Shown here: piece by piece, positions 18,639 to 26,720 of the stretch | Layout of the letters: the number at the start of each line of letters is the position of its first letter | Numbering within the stretch: position 1 is the first letter of the stretch | Source: Amygdalobacter nucleatus | GTDB lineage: Bacteria; Bacillota; Clostridia; Saccharofermentanales; Fastidiosipilaceae | NCBI RefSeq assembly: GCF_029167365.1 | Contig: NZ_JARFNM010000001.1 | Location: forward strand, 62,001-126,000 | Direction: 5' to 3' | DNA: 64,000 bases | Translations under genes and position numbers: made by a program | The notes under the pieces: model-generated | Databases searched by the model: none | What the model saw: the letters and a program-made list of their open reading frames with translations, nothing else | Told to the model about the DNA's origin: nothing

Positions 18639-20024
18639 ATGTTCAAACTAGAATTTGCCGGCACAGGCGGTGCAGTGCCTTTAAAGAACCGCAATTTGAG
18701 TGCTGCCTTGCTCAGTTATGAGGGGCGCAAATTTCTCTTCGATGTAGGAGAGGGAACGCAACAAAGTTTGCTGAAGCTGCACAGTGGTTTTGCAAATATC
18801 GATATTATCTGTTTATCCCACCTCCACGGTGACCACGTCTTTGGATTGCCAGGCTTACTATGCACGATGGGCATGGCGAAGCGGACAAATGACCTCTTAA
18901 TTCTTGCGCCTAAAGGTTCCCGCCAATTATTGAATCAGTTCGTTTGCTTAGTTGGTCGGCAAGATTTCAGCGTTTATGTGCTTGAATTTAATAGCAATTT
19001 AGACCTGGAGAATAAAGCAAATGGCGCTAATATGCGAGAAGGTAGTTCGCTAAAAGCTAAGCAGCCTAAGGCTTTAGCATTACGCCTGACCAAATTTGGT
19101 TACAAGATTGATCTCTCGCTAAGTGACCCTAAGCTCTTAAATCCTGATAATTTTTACTGCCTTTTAAATCGCAAAGATTTAGAAGCAAATTCAACAGTAA
19201 CTACAGCTTTGGGCTCTTGTGCCAAATTGGCCGAGGGCAAGGTTGAGCAAGCTAATTTGAGCCAAATTTTCCCAAATTGTAATCTGTTTTATCAGGCGGA
19301 TGATCCAAGTAAGTTACTGAACAACAGCCGTTTGCAAAAGAAATTACATCGCTATGAGAATTTAAAGTTGACTTATGCCCCAAACACGCCAGCGTCGCTC
19401 TATATCACGTCGGCCCCGCAAAAGCACAGTGTGAATTGTATTGCTTTCCGGTTTGATTGGTTCAAAGCTGGGCGTTTCCATGCTGAGCAAGCTAAGGCCA
19501 AGGGGATATTTGAAAGTTTCTGGTCCTATCTCCAAAATGGCTATTCGATAAGCTATACATGTAACAAGCAGGCTTTCAAATTTACACCAGCTTCTGTGGT
19601 AAGTCCGCCCGTTCAGTTATTTAGTCTAGGCTATGTAACAGATAGTAGGCCATTACCGAGTAATCCTGAGTTTTTGCAAGGTGTGCAGGTCTTAATTTCG
19701 GAGGCTAACTATCTTGATGAAAGCAAAAAAGATTTAGCTGTCAAGAATCGGCATATGACACTCCAAGAAGCGTGTGCGCAAGCTAAGGCTGCTCATGCTA
19801 AGATTCTTATTCTGACGCACTTCTCTGCCAGTATTACTGAACCTGATTTGTACATAGATACTGCTCATAAGCTGTTCGAAGATTGCTATTTTGCGCATGA
19901 TTTGGATTCATTTGTCTTTAACTGTGCTAAGCGGCAATTAAATAGCGAAACCAGGCGCGAGTATGTGCTAACTGAACTTACTAACTTGAGCGAAACGGGA
20001 GATTACGAAAATGCTACAAACTAA
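18639..20024 (+). CDS. rnz: Ribonuclease Z family tRNA 3'-processing endonuclease with a large insertion
   Basis: This metallo-beta-lactamase-fold nuclease of 461 residues is much longer than the usual 300 or so. The N-terminus GTGGAVPLKNRNLSA and DVGEGTQQ are RNase Z hallmarks. The metal motif LSHLHGDHVFGLPGL holds His61, His63, Asp65 and His66. The other expected ligands are present as His263 (QKHSV), Asp335 (TDSRP, for GDTR) and the His of LILTHFSA near the C-terminus. Between about residues 118 and 250 there is roughly 120 residues of extra sequence without recognisable motifs. The function should be removal of pre-tRNA 3' trailers, which fits tRNA-Leu in this window lacking an encoded CCA. 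The gene overlaps the dGTPase gene by 14 bp. Confidence 0.85.
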   Translation: MFKLEFAGTGGAVPLKNRNLSAALLSYEGRKFLFDVGEGTQQSLLKLHSGFANIDIICLSHLHGDHVFGLPGLLCTMGMAKRTNDLLILAPKGSRQLLNQFVCLVGRQDFSVYVLEFNSNLDLENKANGANMREGSSLKAKQPKALALRLTKFGYKIDLSLSDPKLLNPDNFYCLLNRKDLEANSTVTTALGSCAKLAEGKVEQANLSQIFPNCNLFYQADDPSKLLNNSRLQKKLHRYENLKLTYAPNTPASLYITSAPQKHSVNCIAFRFDWFKAGRFHAEQAKAKGIFESFWSYLQNGYSISYTCNKQAFKFTPASVVSPPVQLFSLGYVTDSRPLPSNPEFLQGVQVLISEANYLDESKKDLAVKNRHMTLQEACAQAKAAHAKILILTHFSASITEPDLYIDTAHKLFEDCYFAHDLDSFVFNCAKRQLNSETRREYVLTELTNLSETGDYENATN

Positions 20025-21600
20025 TTTTTTGCAATGGGACAAGTTGCTTAGTCCAATTAGAGCGAGGGCAAGTCATAACACCCCAGATAACGCAGACAAA
20101 GTGATAGATTTGCGCAAAGACTTTGAGAAAGATTTTCAGCGGGTAATTTTGTCAGCTTCTTTTCGTAGGTTGCAGGATAAGACACAAGTTTTTCCACTTG
20201 ATAAAAGCGATTTCGTGCGTACAAGGTTGACGCACTCTTTGGAAACAGCTTCTTTTGCTAAGAGCATCTGTAAACTTTGCTTTACAAAATTGAATGCTGA
20301 TTGGTCAAATGCCAATTTGCCAGATGGTCTTTCGCTGCCTAAGCCTGAGTATTTAGCTTATTGGGAGAATATTCTTTTGACAGCTGGTTTGTTGCACGAT
20401 ATTGGTAATCCCCCTTTTGGTCATTATGGCGAAACGACGATTCGGGCATGGTTTAAGAACAATTTGCCGCGCTTGAATTTTCACGAAAAAAGTTTGAGTG
20501 AATGGTTGACGCCTAAGATGCAGGCAGATTTACTGAACTTTGAGGGCAATGCTCAGGCTTTGAGGCTTTTAACTAAGTTACATTTCATTGTCGATGAGCA
20601 TGGCATGAATTTGAGCTACCCGGTACTGCATTGTTTGATCAAATATCCTGTACACTCACTTGCTATAAGCGAGCAGGCTCTCGATGTGGGGCGGGCTAAT
20701 AATTCGGTCAACAATTTGGAGCTTCAAGATGTTGCGCATCACAAACTAGGTTATTTCTATGCTGAAAGGGAAATTTTCCGTGATATTAGTCTCTCACTAG
20801 GTACGGCTCTAGGTGGTAATTTGGAGCCAACTACTAATCAAGCCAATGCCCAGCTTAGCTACAATTACCCTGAAACGCGGGGCGAAATTGCTTGTCGGCA
20901 CCCGCTATCTTTTTTGCTCGAAGCTTGCGACGATATTGCCTATCGTACGGCTGATATTGAAGATGCTTTGCGAAAGGGCAAGTTGAGTTATCACACGCTC
21001 TTACACGAGTTAAATCAAGCGGTGGCCAAGCAAGCTGAGCTTAAAGTGGATTTGGATAATCTGCTTTATTTCTATAATCTGGCTGAAACTAAGCATTATG
21101 TAGAGCCTGAGCTTTACGCTGTGCAAAACTGGCTCATTCAGGCGCAATCTCGGTTGTTAACGGATGTGGCAGCTTCCTTTAGCGAAAATTACGTAGCTAT
21201 CATGCAGGGGCAATTTCGCTATCCGCTTGCATATAAGCGTTACAGTGCTAGTTTGTTAGATTTGCTCGGTGATATTGCGTATCGTTATGTGTTCACTTCT
21301 AAAGATATTGTCAGTTTGGAGGTGGCTTGCGATACAGTGTTAAGAGGGTTACTTGATCTGTTCATTCCTGCCTGTATCTACTTTGAGAAAAGTTCTGTCA
21401 ATAAGCAGCCGGTGCATGAGCGTTTGATGCGTCTAGTTTCTAAAAATTATATGCAGAGTTATCACTTCCAAGCTGCGCATAAAGATGAGAAGGAGCAGCT
21501 TTATCTCAGGCTCTTGTTAATCACGGATTATATCTGTGGTATGACAGATAACTACGCACGGGATCTTTATCAACAGCTCAAAGGGATTAGTGAGGTGTAA
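20011..21600 (+). CDS. dgt: Deoxyguanosinetriphosphate triphosphohydrolase (HD-domain dNTPase)
   Basis: The 529-residue protein has the HD-domain motifs of the Dgt family: SASFRRLQDKTQVFPLD, then RLTHSLETASFA with the first His, LLHDIGNPPFGHYGE with the HD pair, and EACDDIAYRTADIEDALR with the last metal Asp. Dgt enzymes split dGTP or other dNTPs to the nucleoside and tripolyphosphate, lowering dNTP pools. The start at 20011 lies inside the RNase Z gene (14-bp overlap), so translation is coupled. A CGGGAG-like ribosome site precedes it. A strong hairpin lies 33 bp after the stop. Confidence 0.92.
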   Translation: MLQTNFLQWDKLLSPIRARASHNTPDNADKVIDLRKDFEKDFQRVILSASFRRLQDKTQVFPLDKSDFVRTRLTHSLETASFAKSICKLCFTKLNADWSNANLPDGLSLPKPEYLAYWENILLTAGLLHDIGNPPFGHYGETTIRAWFKNNLPRLNFHEKSLSEWLTPKMQADLLNFEGNAQALRLLTKLHFIVDEHGMNLSYPVLHCLIKYPVHSLAISEQALDVGRANNSVNNLELQDVAHHKLGYFYAEREIFRDISLSLGTALGGNLEPTTNQANAQLSYNYPETRGEIACRHPLSFLLEACDDIAYRTADIEDALRKGKLSYHTLLHELNQAVAKQAELKVDLDNLLYFYNLAETKHYVEPELYAVQNWLIQAQSRLLTDVAASFSENYVAIMQGQFRYPLAYKRYSASLLDLLGDIAYRYVFTSKDIVSLEVACDTVLRGLLDLFIPACIYFEKSSVNKQPVHERLMRLVSKNYMQSYHFQAAHKDEKEQLYLRLLLITDYICGMTDNYARDLYQQLKGISEV

Positions 21601-21633
21601 GGTAAGTAGCAGCTACCACTATTTTTCGTCTTT

Positions 21634-21662
21634 AAAGTGAGTCTGGTTTCATAGACTCACTT
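21634..21662 (+). terminator. Hairpin terminator after dgt
   Basis: AAGTGAGTCT and AGACTCACTT form a perfect 10-bp stem with an 8-base loop, 33 bp after the dgt stop. The downstream T-tract is poor (TTAACATTTC). It also faces the small minus-strand frame at 21694-21864 and could act in both directions. Confidence 0.6.
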
Positions 21663-21693
21663 AACATTTCATCGCACTTAACTTGACAAGTTA

Positions 21694-21864
21694 TCACTTA
21701 AAAATACATTTTGCCCTCTTTTTTAATAGTTCTGTAATCGAAGAAATTAAGATTGATACGCCAATAGAGATTATCCATATAAAAACGCCATAATGTTTGC
21801 TTAGTTCATAAAAAGTAGCTAAACAATTAGCATAGCAAATAGCTAGCATTGTTTTGATTAGCAT
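21694..21864 (-). CDS. Possible 56-residue membrane peptide
   Basis: An ATG-initiated frame of 56 codons encodes a largely hydrophobic peptide with two likely membrane segments (LIKTMLAICYANCLA and VFIWIISIGVSILISSI) and a basic end (LLKKRAKCIFK). This is typical of small bacterial membrane proteins. Against it, the AGAGGT ribosome-like site is only one base from the ATG and no promoter is evident. No family is recognised; it could be a chance frame. Confidence 0.25.
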   Translation of the reverse strand: MLIKTMLAICYANCLATFYELSKHYGVFIWIISIGVSILISSITELLKKRAKCIFK

Positions 21865-22155
21865 AACCTCTGCTACTCGAATAGCAGCATAAACGCATCA
21901 AAAAACAATAATTACCGATTTTTATTAGTCAAAAACGCAGTGCTCATGTTTTATTGTTTACAACGTATGATGTATAAGTAATAGAGCCATTCTCAAAAAT
22001 CACTTTTTATCTACTACATTGTAAGTAGTTTGGTCTTTAACTCAAGGAAATATCAAAGGCTACGATAAGCGAACACATTAATACAGCTCTTAAAGAGGTA
22101 TGCTCAAAGCTTGTAGCTTAAAGCTAATCTACAAGTCAAAAGCGCCAACATTCGC

Positions 22156-22161
22156 TATAAT
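22156..22161 (+). promoter_or_regulatory. -10 box of the deacetylase-like gene, eight bases before its ATG
   Basis: A perfect TATAAT lies at 22156-22161 and the ATG is at 22170. Transcription would begin about at the start codon, giving a leaderless or nearly leaderless mRNA. No Shine-Dalgarno sequence is present between the box and the ATG. Confidence 0.45.
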
Positions 22162-22169
22162 AGTTAATT

Positions 22170-24014
22170 ATGAAGAAGCATGCAAACCGTAGAACTCAAG
22201 TTAGACCTGTAAGACCAAATGTAATTAGTCAGCCAGTGCAAGTTCGCCCAGTTGACTCTGATTTACGCACGCCCAATGAACAGCCGAAAAGTACAACTAA
22301 CAGCCAGTTGGTCCATTTAGATAGTGTACTTTTCAGCGAACAAGTGAAAATCGTTAAACACCCAACCTTTATCGCTAAACCACAGACTAAAACTAAACAA
22401 CTTAATGAGCCTAAAAGCGAACTAAATAACGAGCCTAAAAACAAATCTGTACAAACAGAAATTAAGCAAGCTGTTTTAGAAACAGAACAGGTAAAAACTA
22501 GCGTTAGCCAAACTGCTTCTAAGAGAAACGAAGAAGCTGTAACTAAGCCTGCTACACCTAGCGCACAAACTGCCAACGCTAAGCCAGAACTTAAGCAAAC
22601 GGCAGCGTTATTAAACCCGTCTACAATCATAGATGCGCAACTTCGCCAATATGAACAACTGCCAAAAATCAGACGGCACAAGAAACAATTTGATCTTGGC
22701 AATCTGCTTATATATGTACTTGGCTTTTTCCTACTTGTCGGCTTAACTTTCGCCCTGTGGCCCAAAGATGACGTGTTTGCACCCAGCAAACTGCAAAAAG
22801 AAGATGAAGCCGAATTGGCCGTACACAATCATATGCTAAAAGTCACCGATAAAGCTGTCAGTACAGAAACACCAGAAATGACGGTTGCGATGACGACAGA
22901 AGCTGTCGATGAAATTAGCAAATCGGCTAACGGTAATATTTATTACAGCCAGTCTATCGGTCCAAAGCTCTGCAAAAATTCAGCCAAAGATCTGAAATTG
23001 CCACACTTGGCACCTTTGACTTATCGACCAGACAAGCTCAACCAAAAATACAAAGAATGGGGTATTCAGCACTCTAAGCAGACTAAAGATGGCGAACGTT
23101 TGCCTGTAATTGACGATGAATGCAATAACTATGTTGTCAATTATAATGTCCTATTCGATCTCAACCGCGAAGTCATGCAAGATGTTTCTTCACGCTATGC
23201 CTCTTATTTAGCAGATGAACAAGCAAAAGCTCATAACCAAGCTAAACAGGCTAACCAAACTGGTGAGACTGAGGTTGAGCCAAGCCAAAGCCAAGTAAAG
23301 AATAAACAACAGGAACTTTCAGCCGCTCAGAAAGCAAATGCCAAATATCGGCCGAACAAGGTTGTCTATTTGACCTATGATTTCCCGACAACTGAACTTT
23401 TGCATGCTAAATCTGTTTTGGATACCTTGGAATTGTACCAAGCCAGTGCCACTTTCTTCATAAGTGGTGAGTTCCTGACCGAAGCGCCTAATCTGGTGTT
23501 GCGTATGCAAAAAGAGGAACACGCTATCGGCTCACTTGGTTGGGAACCAATTGATGCAGCTCGCTTGGCTATCCGCAACGAAAACACTTTCCTTAACCAT
23601 CTAACGAAACTGGATAAAAACTTCCAATTATTAACTGGCCGGCCTTTGGACAGTTTCTTTAGACCTAGCGAGGGATCATACAGCGAACAGGCACTTTTCT
23701 TAATTAGAAACGCTGGCTATTACCCGACATTCTGGGGCGTAGAATTGCATAATTTCTGGCCTGATTCCAAAGATACCTTGAATTACCGCTATGACAATCT
23801 CCGTAACCGTAATTTCAACATTGATCCTTACCCATTCACCGTTGAGCAGGCAATCAATCGCATCATGCAGGACTTACATGACGGCCTTATCATTCGTTTG
23901 GACGGGCGTTCCAAAGTCGATGTAGCACTCTTGGAGCCGCTTATCAAGAAATTGCAAGCAAAGGGCTATCGTTGTCTCAATCTGAACGAAATTCCACTGA
24001 ACGTGATAGGCTAA
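22170..24014 (+). CDS. Membrane-anchored polysaccharide-deacetylase-like protein with degenerate active site
   Basis: The 614-residue protein has a long basic, Thr/Lys/Gln-rich cytoplasmic N-terminus (1-175), one membrane helix (about 177-197, LIYVLGFFLLVGLTFALW) and a large outer part. The outer part ends in a NodB-type domain (about 397-610). The fold phrases are clear: VVYLTYDFPTTE, ASATFFISGEFL, HAIGSLGWEP, SFFRPSEGSYSE and KKLQAKGYRCLNLNEI. However, TFDDG reads TYDFP (only Asp404 kept), the HTxxH metal pair is lost (SLGWEP) and the LLH motif reads IRLDG. It is probably not an active Zn-dependent deacetylase and may bind glycan instead (inference). An SDR gene follows after 10 bp. The start is set by the first in-frame ATG after TATAAT. 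Confidence 0.75.
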   Translation: MKKHANRRTQVRPVRPNVISQPVQVRPVDSDLRTPNEQPKSTTNSQLVHLDSVLFSEQVKIVKHPTFIAKPQTKTKQLNEPKSELNNEPKNKSVQTEIKQAVLETEQVKTSVSQTASKRNEEAVTKPATPSAQTANAKPELKQTAALLNPSTIIDAQLRQYEQLPKIRRHKKQFDLGNLLIYVLGFFLLVGLTFALWPKDDVFAPSKLQKEDEAELAVHNHMLKVTDKAVSTETPEMTVAMTTEAVDEISKSANGNIYYSQSIGPKLCKNSAKDLKLPHLAPLTYRPDKLNQKYKEWGIQHSKQTKDGERLPVIDDECNNYVVNYNVLFDLNREVMQDVSSRYASYLADEQAKAHNQAKQANQTGETEVEPSQSQVKNKQQELSAAQKANAKYRPNKVVYLTYDFPTTELLHAKSVLDTLELYQASATFFISGEFLTEAPNLVLRMQKEEHAIGSLGWEPIDAARLAIRNENTFLNHLTKLDKNFQLLTGRPLDSFFRPSEGSYSEQALFLIRNAGYYPTFWGVELHNFWPDSKDTLNYRYDNLRNRNFNIDPYPFTVEQAINRIMQDLHDGLIIRLDGRSKVDVALLEPLIKKLQAKGYRCLNLNEIPLNVIG

Positions 24015-24024
24015 AAGGTTATTT

Positions 24025-24957
24025 ATGACAGAAAATTATTTTATGCTCAAGCGTACACACACACCTAAAATAAATCCAGGCTCTAACAAAGTGGCACTCA
24101 TCACGGGCGCTGATGGCTATTTGGGCCAAGAGTTCACACGCAATTTGGCCAAAAGCGAATTAAGCCAAGCTGTCAATTATTTTGTCTTAGTGGGAAAAAG
24201 TTTGCTTACAACTTATAGAACGGATCTAGCCTGGCAAGCAGAATTAGCAAACTTAGTCGATAGCAAAGACCAATTTGTCGCCTTTCTCCTCATAAATTTA
24301 GATTTTTCTAAGGCGGAAGCTATAACAAAATTAATCAGTTTAATGGATACATTAATTGGTCCAAACTGGCAACTTAGTTGGCTCATCAACAATGCTGGAC
24401 TTGGCTTCAAGGGCCCTTTGGAAATTCAAAGTATAGCAGCCACCCAAACTTGTTTGGCCGTCAACATACTATTTCCGACTTTGCTCATAAATACGTTGCT
24501 TAATCAACAAAAATTCACACCTGAAAAGGCCTATATCCTGAACACAGCCTCATCTTCTGCCTTTAGTCCGCAGGCTAATTTTGCTGTTTATAGTGCCACA
24601 AAAAGCTATCTCTTTCATCTAAGCCAAGCTCTTAGGGCTGAGTGGCAGGCAAGGGGCTTAAATCTCAACTGCACAGTGGCTTGTCCAGGCCCAATGCCTA
24701 GCCAATTTCTAAAGCAAGCAGCTCGCTTTACAGAGGCTAATTCAAATAGCGCTGAGGCAAATGCTATGCAAAAATTAGTCTGGTACAAACAGTTAGCCAT
24801 GGAAAATGCTAGTCAGGTGGCCAAAGCAGCCCTCAAAGCCTGTTACAAAAATAAGGCCGTCAGCTATTCAAGCCCAATCACCTATGTTTTTCGCCTGTTA
24901 AGTAAAATTCTGCCAAGTAGTTTGTTCGCCTATCTGACGAGTCGCGGTAAGGCGTAA
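24025..24957 (+). CDS. Short-chain dehydrogenase/reductase family protein
   Basis: This classical SDR of about 310 residues has the cofactor loop TGADGYLGQEF near 28-38, INNAGLGFKGPLE, the catalytic Ser in NTASSSAFSP and YSATKSYLFHL (Tyr and Lys, YxxxK), then the ACPGPMPSQF loop. All catalytic residues are in place. It resembles the DltE-like/YqjQ-type SDRs often annotated as general ketoacyl-type reductases, but the substrate cannot be told. An N-terminal stretch of about 20 residues precedes the Rossmann fold; a later start is possible but has no ATG with a better ribosome site. It follows the deacetylase-like gene by 10 bp and is probably in its transcript. Confidence 0.88.
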   Translation: MTENYFMLKRTHTPKINPGSNKVALITGADGYLGQEFTRNLAKSELSQAVNYFVLVGKSLLTTYRTDLAWQAELANLVDSKDQFVAFLLINLDFSKAEAITKLISLMDTLIGPNWQLSWLINNAGLGFKGPLEIQSIAATQTCLAVNILFPTLLINTLLNQQKFTPEKAYILNTASSSAFSPQANFAVYSATKSYLFHLSQALRAEWQARGLNLNCTVACPGPMPSQFLKQAARFTEANSNSAEANAMQKLVWYKQLAMENASQVAKAALKACYKNKAVSYSSPITYVFRLLSKILPSSLFAYLTSRGKA

Positions 24958-25002
24958 AGAAAGCATATAGTTAGTATTAACTTTCTTACAACATAGGCAC
25001 GA

Positions 25003-25025
25003 TATAATATGCGAAACGTGGGAGG
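25003..25025 (+). promoter_or_regulatory. -10 box and ribosome site of the RelB-like antitoxin remnant
   Basis: A perfect TATAAT lies at 25003-25008 and a strong GGGAGG ribosome site at 25020-25025, followed by a TTG start at 25031. The expression signals of the broken gene are thus still intact. No good -35 is present at 17 bp. Confidence 0.5.
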
Positions 25026-25030
25026 TCAAT

Positions 25031-25257
25031 TTGGCTACGATTAAAATATTCTTAAATGAAGAACAAAAATTGCTATTAAAAGTTATTCAGCATTAAACAA
25101 TATCAGCGTTTCAGAGGCCGTCTTATCCTCTATTTTAGAAAAGATTGAAAATGAGGAAGATTACAAACTAGCTTTAGAAGCTTCTAAGTCGCCGCTTTGT
25201 GCAGCTTCAGTTGCAGATTTAGCCAAGGAATGTAACATCGACTATGAAAAATTATAG
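25031..25257 (+). pseudogene. RelB/DUF6290-like ribbon-helix-helix antitoxin, broken by a frameshift
   Basis: From TTG 25031 the frame reads LATIKIFLNEEQKLLLK, then hits TAA after VIQH. A one-base shift near 25080 restores a continuous frame: SYSALNNISVSEAVLSSILEKI followed by ENEEDYKLALEAS and ending DLAKECNIDYEKL at a TAG (25255-25257). Together the two parts match the usual 75-residue antitoxins of the RelB/DUF6290 type, in which an N-terminal beta strand and two helices bind DNA and the tail binds a RelE-like toxin. No toxin gene follows; an IS3-family element begins 35 bp further on. The reconstruction is from sequence; the family name is by similarity of style. Confidence 0.75.
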
Positions 25258-25338
25258 AATCACCTGCATGAATACACCCTCTTTACGATATTGATATGTA
25301 CCCCTTTTACTGGACACAACCAGTGAAAGGGGTTTTGT

Positions 25339-25902
25339 ATGAAATACGATTATGCTTTTAAACTTAATGCTGTAGAACTATATCGCTCTGGTCAGTGGAT
25401 TGAGACACCAGAAGGTATAAGTCAAAAGAATTTTAGAAAAAGAATTGTACAATGGTCAAGAATTGCAGATATATATGGTCTTGATTCTCTTCGGCATCCA
25501 ACTACATGTAAAGAACGTTCGGCTGAATGTAGATATCAGTTAGTAGCTCGTGTACTTGCTGGTGAATCACAAAAATCTGTTGCTATTAGTGCAGGAATTG
25601 ATAGTGGATTATTGTCTAAATGGGTTCAGACATATAAAGTTAAAGGGTATGAAGGATTAAATCTCAAAAAAGGCAGAAAAAGTAAGAAGGAAGCAAACGT
25701 GAGCAAGAAATCCAAACCCACTGATTTAACCCCATCAGAACGTGAAGAATTAATTCGTCTTAGAGCAGAAACTGAATACTTAAAAACGGAGAATGAAGCA
25801 ATAAAAAAATTAATCGCCTTGAGACACGAAAAATGGGCTGCGGAACTCAAGGCGAAAAAGCAGCAATCATCAAAGAACTCCGTGAAAAAGGATACCAATT
25901 AA
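25339..25902 (+). CDS. IS3-family transposase OrfA
   Basis: The 187-residue protein carries helix-turn-helix regions (VARVLAGESQKSVAISAGIDSGLLSKWVQTYK-like) for binding the IS ends. A basic KKGRKSKKEANVSKK stretch and a coiled coil (EREELIRLRAETEYLKTENEAIKKLIAL) follow, the leucine-zipper-like part typical of IS3 OrfA. It overlaps orfB by 70 bp. An A AAA AAA run at 25803-25809, in the correct phase (ATA AAA AAA), is a good -1 slippery site that would give an OrfAB fusion. Confidence 0.92.
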   Translation: MKYDYAFKLNAVELYRSGQWIETPEGISQKNFRKRIVQWSRIADIYGLDSLRHPTTCKERSAECRYQLVARVLAGESQKSVAISAGIDSGLLSKWVQTYKVKGYEGLNLKKGRKSKKEANVSKKSKPTDLTPSEREELIRLRAETEYLKTENEAIKKLIALRHEKWAAELKAKKQQSSKNSVKKDTN

Positions 25903-26720
25903 AATATCTCTTAAAAGCTATTGGCATGTCTAAATCAACTTATTATTTTGAGATTAACAAATCAGATGTAGTTGCTGATCGCAATGAAGAATTACTGATT
26001 GTTATTAGAGAAATATTTGAAAAAAACAAGCATAGATATGGTGTTCGTAGAATTTATCATGAATTACTAAATCGTGGATATCATATAAATCATAAGCGAG
26101 TTCAACGCCTTATGCATAAAGCAGGATTAGCTGGTAAGCGTCCAAAGGAAAAATATCATTCTTATAAGGGCGAAGTAGGTAAGATTGCTGATAATGTAAT
26201 AAATAGGGATTTCAGTACAACAGCACCATTGCAGAAATGGACAACAGATGTCTCTCAGTTTAATTTTTCATGGGGGAAATGCTATATCTCTCCAGTACTG
26301 GATATGAATACGAATGAAATCATTTCATATAATTTATCAACAAGCCCGAATCTTGAGCAGGTATCAAGAATGCTGGATAGAGCTTTTGAAAAATTCCCAT
26401 CTGTTGAAGGGCTTATATTTCATTCAGACCAAGGTTGGCAGTATATGCATGCCTATTTTAGAAATACCTTACAGAAACACGGTATTGTACAGTCTATGTC
26501 GCGAAAAGGTAATTGTTATGACAACTGTATAATGGAAACCTTCTTCGGAAGACTAAAGAATGAGATGTATTACGGCTATGAGAAAGATTATTCCTCCTTC
26601 GAAGAATTCTCAAAAGCAGTTGAAGAATATATAGATTACTATAATAATAAAAGAATTCAGGCAAAAACAAAATGGATGCCTCCTGTACAATACAGGATAG
26701 CATCCATGTGTCCAGCCTAG
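25833..26720 (+). CDS. IS3-family transposase OrfB (rve/DDE integrase core)
   Basis: The 295-residue frame has the HTH_21 segment RHRYGVRRIYHELLNRGY-like sequence and then the DDE catalytic core: WTTDVSQF (first Asp), FHSDQGWQYMH (second Asp) and NCYDNCIMETFFGRLKNEM (Glu). The core ends with YIDYYNNKRIQAKTKW. All three catalytic acids are present and the frame is intact. It is in the -1 frame relative to OrfA; the frame is open upstream of its ATG to the A7 run, so the natural product is probably OrfAB by frameshifting. Confidence 0.93.
   Translation: MGCGTQGEKAAIIKELREKGYQLKYLLKAIGMSKSTYYFEINKSDVVADRNEELLIVIREIFEKNKHRYGVRRIYHELLNRGYHINHKRVQRLMHKAGLAGKRPKEKYHSYKGEVGKIADNVINRDFSTTAPLQKWTTDVSQFNFSWGKCYISPVLDMNTNEIISYNLSTSPNLEQVSRMLDRAFEKFPSVEGLIFHSDQGWQYMHAYFRNTLQKHGIVQSMSRKGNCYDNCIMETFFGRLKNEMYYGYEKDYSSFEEFSKAVEEYIDYYNNKRIQAKTKWMPPVQYRIASMCPA

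Larger units (their letters stand above)
21663..22169. other. Intergenic region between dgt and the deacetylase-like gene
   Basis: Apart from a possible 56-codon minus-strand frame (separate entry) the stretch is non-coding. CTACT/AGTAG near 22013-22030 and CTTGTAG/CTACAAG at 22110-22135 form small hairpins, the second just upstream of the -10 of the next gene. TATAAT at 22156-22161 is the -10 box for that gene; no good -35 is seen at 17 bp. Confidence 0.45.
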
